From Scenedesmus sp. ARA3 (Eukaryota > Chlorophyta > Chlorophyceae > Sphaeropleales > Scenedesmaceae), in contig RWJK01001445.1 in NCBI GenBank assembly GCA_004335835.1, forward strand, positions 1 to 49,074: DNA of 49,074 bases. Reading direction: 5' to 3'. The number at the start of each line of letters is the position of its first letter. Position 1 is the stretch's first letter. Below are positions 1 through 10,457 of this stretch, piece after piece. The notes under the pieces are model-generated. The model was not told the DNA's origin. It saw only the letters and a program-made list of their open reading frames with translations, and searched no databases. The position numbers and the translations under genes are program-made.

Positions 1-261
1 CTGTTGTGGCTCATACCTGCGGAGCTTATGTGCCACAACGTTTTGGCACGTTCGTGCCGGGGCGTGGTTATGGCACATATGGGGGGGTGCGCGGACGTAA
101 ACGGCACATGGCAGCTCGGTGAAGTGCAGACGCGAGTTCGACCAAGATGGTGCCAGGACCCACATGTAACTATCCTCTCTCATATTTCAATGCGGCTGCC
201 TGCTGCTGTGCGATCTGTTGCTGATGGCATCACACATTGAGCTTAAGGTGATGAATTTTGC

Positions 262-1525
262 TCAGCTGGTGGCTGCTGCTGCCGCTGCTGCTGCGGCCTC
301 TGCTGCTGCTCTTTCTCCTGCAGCCGCCGCCTCTCGCTGCTTCAGCCGCGTAACTTCCAGAGCAAGCCATCCGTCAGCCTGGCTGCTGCTGAGCCCCAAA
401 GCCCTGAAGGACCCTAGCAGTGCCAGCGGCTGTCTGCTGCTGCTGAAGGTGTTACTTTTGGCCAGCTCGGCTGCCCGAGCAGCAGCAGCGTGTGTCAAGT
501 GCGGCACACGGCAACTGGCTGATGCGTATGCCCACATCAGCTGCAGCCAGGCAGAAAAGTAACAACATGACAATCACGCAACAGGCCAGGTCAGTCGGAG
601 TGTGTGGATCAAAGTGGAGCGGCAGAATAGCCCACAGCAGCCATTGCAGGCGCCACTGCATGCAAGAGGCGTGTGTCCTCATCATCATGTCACCATTTAG
701 GCCATAGCTTACTTTATATGGGAGGGTGTGCCAGGTGTAACCTGCATAAGATGCAATATATAATACCTGCATTCGATGTGTCAGTTGTGGCACCTTGCGG
801 CTGGCTGCTGCATACCCCCACATCAGCTGCAGGCAGGCATAGCAGTTGGGGGCTGCTGATTCAACATCCCTACGCCCCACTTACAACCTGTAAACCCTAA
901 CGAAGCGCTTGTACTCCAAAACCCTGGTAAACCCTGCCAAACCCTGCTGAACCCACCTGGGGCAGACTGGCAGAATCCAGCTCATGCATCAGCTCCACAG
1001 CTCGCAATGCCAGCACCCCACCCTCATACCTAATCAACCCCTAAAACCCGACAAAACCTTCCCCATAACCCTACACATAAAACAACTCCTACCTGCGACA
1101 GACTAGCGGGGTCCAGCTCATGCATAAGCAGCTGCGGCGGCGCCCACCCAGACAGCACAAATGCGAACAAGCACCCTCAACCCTCCATGAATCACTCAAA
1201 CCTACCGCAGACCTTCCCCCAAAACCCTTACCTGCGACAGACTGGCGGGGTCTAGCTCGTGCATCAGTTCAACAGCTCTTACTGCAAGCAGCAGCAGCAG
1301 CTGCGGCGGCGCCCAGCCAGACAGCACACAGCTGCCTGCAAGCTTGGCCAGGTGGGGACCCTTCAGCAGCCGCAACCTCGGATTTTTGGACAGCACACTG
1401 CTGCCGCTGCTGCTGCTGCTGCTAACCCTGCTGCTGCGGCTGCTGCTGCTGTCTGCTGAGTCATCCCACTGCTGCTCCTGCCAGGTTGGCAGCAGCTTCT
1501 CCCGGCTGCGGAACTTGTAGGTGGC

Positions 1526-1559
<34 letters not shown>

Positions 1560-4500
1560 TAGTCATCATGCTGCTGCTGCCGCTGCTGCTGCTGGTGCTG
1601 CTGTTGCTGGTCCTCTCTGTGCCATGTGCGCTGCCGCAGCTGCTGGTGGCTGGCGGGCAGTGGCGTGCTGCTGAGCAGGCTGTCACTCAGTGCTGCCAGT
1701 GCAGTGGTGCTGGGGCAGCGCAGCTGGCTCAGTGCCCATGCAGCACCTGCAACCCAAGTGAAAGATACCAAGTGCAGCAGCAAAGCATAAAGGCTTGTAA
1801 GCCAGGTGACCACAGGAGCTCAGCACATCTCTGCACAGGTGGCACACAGCCCATGCAGCGCCTGCGAAGCCAAAACGCAGAGCAGTGCAGTGGAGTGGTT
1901 GTAAAGTGCCAGGGGTGCAGATTGCTCCTCAGCAGGCTGTTGCTGAGGGCTGCCAATGCAGTGGTGCTGAGTGCCCAGACGGCACCTGCAATAAAACAAA
2001 GAAGCTTGCAGCAGTGGAGTCTGTGGACGAGGTCATCCATCAAGCACAGTGCCGCAGTGCCGGAGCAGCGCAGCTGGCAACCCACAAAGGTAGGGCCATG
2101 TCAACGGCAGGCAACCACGCAACTGTCAGGCAGCACGCCCCGCTTTGCGGACACATCCACTTGCAATGGACCTGGGGTGCAAGCTACGCAGCCCACCACA
2201 ACCTCCAGGCGTGACTCACAAGGTAATAATGGGCTACCAAACAACGGTGGAGAAAAAACCCACAGAGGCAGGGCAACATCGCCCTCTGCAGACACACTCA
2301 CTTGCGATCGACCTGGGGTGCAGGCTTCTGGCGTGTTTCACTATCGACCCACGCAGCGCTTGCAGGAAAGCCGGCTCCTTCAGCCCCAGCACGCCAGCAG
2401 CCCACACCAGGTGCACCACCTCGTGGCTGCCCACCTGCAGCAACAGCAGCAGCAGCGGCGGCGGGGGTAGTGGTGGCACGGTTGGTGTGTGGATCACCAC
2501 AGGCAGGGTTGCTTGCAGGAAACAACATGAAGAAGCCGCTTGCAGGAGCGCTTGTAGGGCAATTGCAGGACTGCTGGAAGGACACTTGCAAGATCGCTTG
2601 CATAACGAGCTTGCAGGACACCTGCACAAAAAAATGCTTGCAGGAAACTCTACAGGAAAGCTCTTGCAGGAAACTCGTCAGGCCCCTTGCAGGACACTGC
2701 GGCCCACCTGGCGGTGCATACGTGCCGCCAGCGCGTCGCAGCCCTGCTGCAGCAGCAGCGGCTCAGGGCTAACACCCAGCCTGGCAGCAGCCCAAAACAG
2801 TGCGAGCACCATGTCAGCCCGCCACTCGCTGACCACAGTAGGAGTGGCTTGCCAGGAGGCCCTGCTGCTGCTGGCACCACTGCCAGAGGGCCTGCTGCTG
2901 CTACTGCTGCTGCTGCTGCGTGGTGCTGCTGGAGATGGATGAGACAGCTGATCTAGTAAGCCGCAGATGAAACCTTTGGCAATCGAGCTGCTGCTGCCAG
3001 GCTCAGCGCCGCACTGCTGCTGCTGCTGCTGTGGCAAGCCAGGAGCAGCAGCAGCAGCAGCAGCAGCCTCTGCTTCTAACGGCCCGAACCTGCCAGCCGC
3101 CACAATCAGCGACTTGAGCTGCCAGTATGGCAGCTGAAACAGCTTCAAACTCACAGCCGTTGCTTTGCTGCTGCTGTTGCTGCTGCTGCTGCCAGCACTT
3201 GCCCTAGCTGACTTGGGTACCATCCATGGCTCCAGCCCAGTAGCAAGCAGCACCCTACATCCCTCTGCATCCCTCCAATGCAACTCCATAGCCCTAAACA
3301 GCAGCCCTGCCTGCAGCAGGCTGATCTGGTGTAACCTCGGACCCACAGTACGCAGCAGCGGCAGCAGCAGCGGCTGCGCGGGCTGGTAGTTACACTGCCG
3401 GAAGCGGTGCAGCAGGATGACAGGGTCCGCTGCTGTCAGCGGCACCTGCTGCTGCTGCTGCCGCCGCTGCTGCTGCTTCGAGTGGCTAGCTGCATGCTGC
3501 TGCACGTGCATGACTGCCTGTTGCATGCTGGCCGCTGGACTGCTGCTGCTGCTGCCGTCAAACTGATCTTGCTGCTGCTCACATGCAGGGCCTGCTGCTG
3601 CTGCATTGCTGCCAGCATCCTGCTGCTGCTGCTGCTGCAGCTGCACGCCGAGTGCTGCTGCCACCAGTGTAGCAACAGCCTCTGCTAACTGCTGCCTGCA
3701 GCTCAACTGCCACTCGATTGCAACATGCAGCAGCGTGCTGAGCTCCTGCATCTTCATACTCGGCATTTTGAAAACCACCAGCGGCATTAAACCCTGCTCT
3801 AAGCCCTGCGGCGGCGTAGGGCTTAGCACGCACATGTGCCGCAGCAGCATGACGATGTCGTAGGCTTTAGCGGAGGCCACCAGGGTGGGGTTTTGCAGGC
3901 GGTGTAAAACCGCGGCCAGCAAGGCTTCAGGGTGCAGCCGCAGCTGGGGGGTGTCGACCACACAGAAGGTGAGGTGGCACAGCCTGCAGTGCAAGGAGGA
4001 GTAATCAAAGACATGGATTACGTCAGCATGGCGGCGAGTAAGGCTTCAGGGTGCAGCCGCAGCTGGGGGGTGTCGACCACACAGAAGGTGAGGTGGCACA
4101 GCCTGCAGTGCAAGGAGGAGTAATCAAAGACATGGATAACGTCAGCATGGCGGCGAGTAAGGCTTCAGGGTGCAGCCGCAGCTGGGGGGTGGTGACCACA
4201 CAGAAGGTGAGGTGGCACAGCCTGCAGTGCAAGGGGGTGTAACCACACACATGGATAACGTCAGCAAAGCGGCCGGCCAGGGTTGACGAGTCAAGGTGCA
4301 GCCGCAGCTGGGGGGTGTCCACCGCGCAGAAGGTGAGCTGGCACAGCCTGCGGTGCAAGGGGGAGTAACCACCGGCAGGGATTACGTCAGCAGCAAGACT
4401 GGAAATGCTAATGTTACGCTGTTCAATGTGATCAAGGCCAGAGTAGACCTATGCCATACAGTAGCGCATGGCACGGTGTAACAATGCCAAAGCCGCAGAA

Positions 4501-5965
4501 CACCTAAGCCCCGCTGCTTGGTCTGCTGCAACCATCCAAAGTCGCCGGAAAAAGGAACGCTCACTGGTGCGCATTCAGCTTCTCAAGCAGACCCTCTTCC
4601 TGCTGCTGCTGCTGCTGCCACCGCTGCTGCCGCTGCTGCTGCCGCAGCGCCTTCAGCAGCGGCTGCAGCAGCACCTCTGGGCAGTGCCCGGTGTGCTTGT
4701 AGCGGTAGGCAATGTCGATGGCTTCTGCTGCACTCAGGGTGCCATCCTGCAAGCACAACAGGCAGAGGGTTTGGGTTGAGCATGTGAAGGTATGCGGCGT
4801 GTGAAGCAGGTGCATGGTAGCGGTGGACTTGATAGCTTGTTGCTGAATATAACCATGGTCGTGTCAAATACTGAGTCCAGTAGCGATGACTGATTCCCCT
4901 AAAAAACTCTGCCACCTACCTTGAAGCGAAGTGACGCCTCTCCTAGCAGCAGGTACCCCCGCGCCCGCACCCACCAGGTGTGCACGGGGCACTCCTTGCC
5001 CACTATCCTGGATGCCAGCCGCGCAGCAGCAACCAGTGCTGCATTCGACACGTGCGACAGCTGCTGCTGCTGCTGCTGATCTTCACGGTCACTGTGAACT
5101 TCAGAGTGAAGTTCATCTTGACCGTGAAGTTCTCGGCTGCCGTGAACTCCGCAGGGAGCTTCCAGCACGTCGATGCAGCGCAGGTAGCAGCGCACCAGCA
5201 GCTTCAGCCGAAAGTTCATGCGGCGAGCATGCTTGTCGGGCTCTGCTGCTGCTGCTGCTGCTGCCTTTTTACTGCTGCTGCTGCTGCCGCTGCTGCTGCT
5301 GCTGTTTGTGGAACGGGCACCAACTGCTGCTGCTGTTGCTGCTGCAGCTCCCTGCTCTTCCTCCTCCTCAACTTCTTGTATGCTGTGGTGCATGGGGCCA
5401 GCCCACTCCCGGCTCCTGCTGATGCTGCTTTGCAACTGCTGCCTGCTGCTGCTGCTGCTGCTTGTGAACTCCCGCTGCTGCTGCTGCTGCTGCTGCTCCT
5501 TTGGCAGCGGCTGCCAGTTTGCATCAAGCCCCATCAGCCACTGGTAGTATGCCACGACTCCCAGCCCCTTGGCGCGGTCCTTGTCATTAACACTGTTACT
5601 AACACTGTTAGTAACATTTCCGACCTGGCGCTGCCTCTTGCTGACCGGCTGCAGTCCGAGGTTGTCTGGATCATGCAGGAGAGCCGCCACAAGCTCATGT
5701 CTGACCAATGACTCAAGTTTGACCAGCACTGCTGATGTGACAGCTGGCGTGAAAGCGTCATGATATGATTTGACTATATCTGACAGCTGCCAAGGGTGCT
5801 CTGCAGCCTCAATGCGCTGCAGCAGTGACGCCTCAGACCTGTTGAGCTGCTTCTGCCGCGCAAACGAGTCCTGCTGCTGCTGCTGCTGCTGCTGCTGCAG
5901 TGGCTGCTCCGGCTGCTGCTGATATTGCAGCAGCTGTTCATGCAGCCGCGCATGCAGCAGAGACG

Positions 5966-5997
<32 letters not shown>

Positions 5998-6142
5998 GTA
6001 ACACTCCAACTTGCTGCTGCTGCTGCTGCTGCTGGCTCTGGCTCTGACATGCTCCACGGCAGCAGCAGCACCTCCTGCTGCTGCTGCTGCCCAACATCTA
6101 ACCCAATGCCAGCACCTGCAGGCGGTGCTGCAAGGGTACCTG

Positions 6143-6177
<35 letters not shown>

Positions 6178-6864
6178 ACCACAGACTGCTCATCTGGTAC
6201 AGCTGAAGCCTCCACTCCTTCTGTCTCTTCTTCCACTTCCTCTTCTTCTTGTGACAGCTGCCACTGCAGCATGCCCAATTCCCGCTGCTGCTGCTGCTGC
6301 TGCTGCTGGGGGTGTGTGCCAGCCGATCCTGATTTGACTTCTGGCTCTGCTGCTGCTGGCGCGTGGAAGAGTGCAGACAGCGACTTGGCAGCAGCCTGCA
6401 GCGCCGCCGACTGCTGCTGCTGCTGCTGCTGCTCTGAGAAGCTCCAAGGCAGCATGTCATGTGACAGATCAGCAGCTGGCGGCTGACCTGGCACAGCAGC
6501 AGCAGCAGCAGCAGTGCTGCTGCTGCTGGCGGGCTCCACTACAGTTGCACTGGAGGGCAGGGACAGGCCTGCAACAGAAGAGCAGCAGAGGCCGGTAAGT
6601 TGCAAGCTTACTGTAGGTCAGGAGGCCGAGAATGTCTGTTCGCACTTGGCGGCGCTGTGCAGGCGCAGAGAGGCGGTGCCTGCTAAAGCTATTAGTTTTA
6701 GCACGGCGCAGTTCAAGCTAATATGTTGTTGAACAAAAGGCCTGGCATTGTGCGCGGCTGTGCTGCGAGGCAGTGCTGCTGAACTGTGGAGAAAAGCTTT
6801 CTGACTTTTTGGCAGGCCGAGCCAGCCAAAAGCTCAGCAAGGTACGCAGGAACATACATGTATG

Positions 6865-6907
<43 letters not shown>

Positions 6908-7543
6908 CCTGGCACGTGGAAGCAAGGAACGCTGGAGGCTGGAATGTGGTTTGTTGTGGGTTGTGCATCAATGCATGGCGCAGGGGGAGTCAAATAGTAG
7001 CAGCACACAGTCCATACAAGTGCATGCAGAATCTTGCTGTGAAGTGCAGCCATACATACAGCTGTTCCTGCAGGCTTCATCATACATTCAGCTCCAGGCT
7101 TCATCATACATTCAGCTCCAGGCTTCATCATACATTCAGCTCCAGGCTTCAACATACATTCAGCTCCAGGCTTTGTCAACAAAAACAAAAACAAACAAAA
7201 CACATGGAAGATACAGCTGTTCAAGAGCTGGCTTACCATTCATGCCAGTGAAGGCCCACTCTGGCTGCCCGCCGCGCCTCACAACCATCTGAATCTGAAA
7301 CTGGCGCCCGTTCGGAAGCAGCACGCACAACGGCGAGGCATCTGAAGCCGCTGCAGCATCGTCCTCAATCATGGAGGCTGCAGGAGAGGCATTGCTGCTG
7401 CTGAGGTGCTGCTGCTGTCTGTCGCTGGCTCGCAGAGCAGTGATCGGCAGCGTCCGTGTGCTGCAGGAGTTGCTAAATGTTTGGCTTGATGTGTTGGGTC
7501 GTATTGGGCGCGGGCCAGGCCGCTGGCTGCAGCTGAACGCCAT
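262..7543 (-). CDS. Helical-repeat (OPR/FASTK-like) protein, probably plastid-targeted, 7 exons
   Basis: Model, read on the minus strand: exons 7543-7237, 6568-4920, 4746-4565, 3983-2708, 2434-2302, 1746-1232 and 540-262 (stop). All introns are GT-AG, phases match, and the product is 1446 residues. The N-terminus (MAFSCSQRPGPRPIRPNTSS...) is Ser/Arg/Pro-rich and lacks early acidic residues, like a chloroplast transit peptide. After long Gln/Ser/Ala tracts come amphipathic helical repeats: AEHPWQLSDIVKSYHDAF, HEVVHLVWAAGVLGLKEP, AAWALSQLRCPSTTALAALS and LMWAYASASCRVPHL. These resemble the Trp-Ala repeats of chlorophyte octotricopeptide and FASTK-like proteins, which bind organelle transcripts. 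I see no clear C-terminal RAP domain. The role in organelle RNA stability or translation is inferred from the family. The exons avoid all duplicated exon pieces listed separately. Exon structure is fairly secure; the family name is less so. Confidence 0.62.
950..1150 (-). repeat. Two downstream partial copies of exon 6 3' end
   Basis: The 3' part of exon 6 (true end 1232, encoding VELMHELDPASLSQ then a GTAAGG donor) is repeated at about 1090-1150 and 955-1010, each copy followed by a GT. The third copy has drifted (ELDSASLPQ). They lie in intron 6. The same intron holds an upstream partial copy of exon 7 at about 780-829 (acceptor then LMWGYAAASRKVPQL). Confidence 0.7.
1850..1990 (-). repeat. 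Two upstream partial copies of helical-repeat exon 6
   Basis: Acceptor-plus-exon starts occur at 1985 (gttttattgcag then GTGCCGTCTGGGCACTC) and at 1861 (gcttcgcag then GCGCTGCATGGGC), before the true exon 6 start at 1746. The 1985 copy still encodes GAVWALSTTALAALSNSLL; the 1861 copy has diverged. Periods are 124 and 115 bp. Both lie in intron 5. Confidence 0.75.
2512..2693 (-). repeat. Irregular array of CCTGCAAG motifs inside intron 4
   Basis: On the plus strand cttgcagg occurs exactly at 2512, 2539, 2610, 2637, 2663 and 2686, with further near-matches between them and one more exact copy at 2359. On the transcribed (minus) strand these read CCTGCAAG, a pyrimidine-led sequence ending in AG. 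They start just after the donor at 2707 and precede the true acceptor at 2435. Spacing varies (27, 71, 27, 26, 23 bp), so this is not a clean minisatellite. They could be relics of repeated acceptor duplication; a function is not shown. Confidence 0.6.
3921..4347 (-). repeat. Tandem array of exon + mini-intron units, 119 bp period, 4 copies
   Basis: The phrase aaggcttcagggtgcagccg recurs at 3921, 4040 and 4159 (period 119), with a diverged fourth copy 126 bp further on. On the minus strand each unit is acceptor (tgcactgcag), then exon-like sequence starting GCTGTGCC, then donor (GAC|GTAATCC or GAC|GTTATCC). Exon-like copies run 4347-4260 (88 nt), 4221-4141 (81 nt) and 4102-4022 (81 nt); the copy starting at 3983 continues into the true long exon. 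The spacer between copies is only 38 nt. Each 81-nt copy keeps phase and would add 27 residues containing LCHLTFCVV and TPQLRLHPEALLAAML. The 88-nt copy would shift the frame. Confidence 0.85.
7071..7172 (+). repeat. 24-bp minisatellite in intron 1 of the helical-repeat gene
   Basis: The unit caggcttcatcatacattca (first 20 of 24 bp) starts at 7071, 7095, 7119 and 7143, with a truncated copy at 7167. Copies are near-identical. Because 24 is a multiple of three, the array reads as an 8-residue repeat in open frames, but it lies between exons 1 and 2 and is not predicted to be translated. Confidence 0.9.
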
Positions 7544-8349
7544 GCTTGTTGTCCGAGACTGCTGCGTTGCGGAGTTGCGAGTGTAACGGTGCTCTGTGGA
7601 CGAGTTACATAATGATTTATATATAGAACAGTATAAGCTTGTAAGTTGTTGCCGTGAAACAGTTGAGTGGCACGGTTGATGTCAAGCAGCAGCAGCCTGT
7701 CGGGTCTCGATGCAGGAGTCGCGACAACAACACGGCACAGTCGCACATACCGGTAGACCAGATTTGCTAGCCGTTCTGTGATGCAGCAAAGCCGTCCCTG
7801 TGGATTCAAGCTCTGGAACTGCCACAAGGGCTTTGCTGTGCTGCACAACCTCCAGGTTTTCTTACTCTGCACCCTTGTGAGTCAAAAGGGTCAAACACGC
7901 GGCCTGTGGGACTTGAGTTCATGTAGGTCAACAGCAGGCCGCGATATGCCTGCTTGCTGTGTGAAAGCTGCCAGGGCCGGTTACCCGGTAACGCTGGACC
8001 AGCTGGCGCCAGTCAAAATTGCCAGTCGCTGCGACTTTGACACTCTTGCGAGTGGGCTGCCTACCGCACAAAACTTGAGCTTATGGCGCCGTCTGGTTCG
8101 AACCAAACTCTGCACGACGAAAACCCTGCCGTGTGGCTTGAAATCTGGGCAATGTTACTGCTGCCCAGTTACACCCAGGTCATGGTCAGCACCAGTCACA
8201 GCCGCCATCGATGAAAAATGTGCCTCACCAATAAACACCTTTCAGACTGCTTCCAGGCACTCACAGCAACAGCAACACTCTGTGGGAAGCCTGTTACACG
8301 TAAGGAGTATACAACATGAAAACAAGTACAGCAGTACATGGCTCAAACC
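7544..8349. other. Spacer: promoter of helical-repeat gene and 3' end of EMAP-II-like gene
   Basis: About 800 bp between the stop of the tRNA-binding protein gene (8350) and the ATG of the helical-repeat gene (7543), both on the minus strand. A TGTAA, the usual chlorophyte poly(A) signal, lies on the minus strand at about 8293-8297, roughly 55 nt past the stop. I see no convincing additional gene. Confidence 0.5.
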
Positions 8350-10289
8350 CTACGAGATGTTGGCCTTGGCCAGGGTTTTGGCTGTGACAGGCCCTGCTGA
8401 CGTGTGCATGACAGCGCCCTTGTATGCGGCTGTGCAGTCCTCTCCTGTCTTCAGGTCTGGCTGCACTGCTTCCCACAGCTTCTTCTTCTGCACGCGGTTC
8501 GCCTCTGCTGGAGCAGACTGCAGTACATGAACAGCAGGCAGTGCAGCAGCAGCATGAGCTGTATCAGCGGGCAGAAAGCGGGTGTTTGTATTCAAAACAG
8601 AAAACTTTACAAACAAAAAATGTTGGTTGCTGCAGTGCAGCTGTCCTGTTTTCAGATCTGGCTGCACTGCCTCCCACAGATTCTTCATCTGCACCCGGTG
8701 CGCCTCTGCTGGCGCCGACTGCAGGTAGGCAAGCAAGATTGCAGGCAGTGCAGCAGCACACAGGGTTTAGCAAGATAACATCACAAACCACGCGGAAACA
8801 GATTCAGTTGCTACAGCTTCAGGGGGCCTCCTTCAGCTCCGGCTGCCCCGCCCAGAGCTTCTTCTTCTGCACTTGGCTTGCCGCCGCCGGCGCAGACTGC
8901 AGGTTGCAGTCTGCAACCGACAGATTGCACAAGTACAGCAGCAGGATGGGCTGCCATAGCCGACAGAATGGCACCAAACTCAACTTTTGATACATGCTAA
9001 GCGCACTTTTGATACATGCGGGCGCTCGTTGCCGAACCACACGCGCTCCCCAATTGCGGCCTCTGCTGGTGGATCTCCACTGCATCGTGAGCATCATTGC
9101 TGGCACACAGCAGCATGACGTGGTTCTTTATACCTTACCTTCACCGACCACCCCCAAAACGACCAACCCACGCCAAAACCTACTGCCTAAATCCTGTGTC
9201 GGCGAGAAAATGGCATAGATAGAAAGCACACCTGCAGGCGCTCGTTGCCGAACCACACTCGCTCTCCAATCGCAGCATCTGCAGGGGGTCCAGCGGCTCA
9301 ACAGCGTCATGAGCGTCATTGCTGGCGCACAGCAGCATGCCGTGGCTCTTGATGCCGTTCCTTCACCCACCACCGCAAAAATGACGCACCAAAACCTGCC
9401 GTTTAAACCCTGCGTCGAGGGACAAACTGGCAAAGATAGAAACCGCACCTGAAGGCGCTCGTTGCCGAACCACACGCGCTCCCCAATTGCGGCTTCCGCA
9501 GGTGGGTCCAGCGGCTCAACAGCGTCATGTGCGTCATTGCTGGCGCACAGCAGCATGCCGTGGCTCTTGATGCCGCGCATGTTGCGGGGCTTCAGGTTGC
9601 ACAGCACGACAACTTTGCGCGACTGCATTTGGTCCAGAGGTACAAACTGCACGAGGCCTGAGACGATCGTGCGAGGCTCTGGCTCACCCACATCAACCTG
9701 CAGCAGCAGGGTTTACGGTTCGACAACAGCAGCAGCAGCAGCAGCAGCAGAGTGTCAGAATTTGGCAACACCTCACCACCACCTTGCGCGACTGCATCTG
9801 GTCAAGGGGGACAAACTGAATGAGGCCCGACACGATTGTGCGGGGCTCAGGCTCGCCAAAATCCACTTGCAGCAGCAGGGTTTCACAGTTTGGCAGCAGC
9901 AGCAGCAGCAGCAGAGTGCAAGAATTTGGTTGCAGCACCACCTTGCGCGACTGCATCTGATCAAGGACAAACTGCACCAGGCCGGAGACAATTGGAGCGC
10001 AGCTCGCCCACATCGACCTGTTGTGATTCAGGAGCAACAGCGGCAGGGTTGGTGCTTTTATTGATTGCGGTTGCACCACGCAAGATGCCAGAAGTCACCG
10101 AAGCCATGATGCGTCTCAACTGCATTGTGACTGTCAGCGCGTATCACAGCCTGATGGTACTTCACTACAACCCTTCCGTGGGATCTAACCCCTCATGCCC
10201 CACCTGCTCCACGTAGAGGCTCTCAGCATCCGGGTGCTTTTCAACCGACATGATCTGCCCGATGCTGCGACACACATGACAAACACGTC

Positions 10290-10347
<58 letters not shown>

Positions 10348-10397
10348 NNNNNNNNNNNNNNNNNNNNNNNNNNNNNNNNNNNNNNNNNNNNNNNNNN

Positions 10398-10457
<60 letters not shown>

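Noticed and set aside
218..562. Plus-strand poly-Ala/Leu frames near the left edge
   Set aside because: Antisense to the last helical-repeat exon (540-262), which has matching phase, an acceptor and a stop.
890..1100. CCCTAAA-like strings as an interstitial telomere
   Set aside because: Only scattered, degenerate CCCTAA/CCCTG phrases with no tandem array; similar phrases occur in other introns.
10291..10456. CAG array as a CRISPR-like or satellite array
   Set aside because: Pure triplet without spacers; a microsatellite in an intron.
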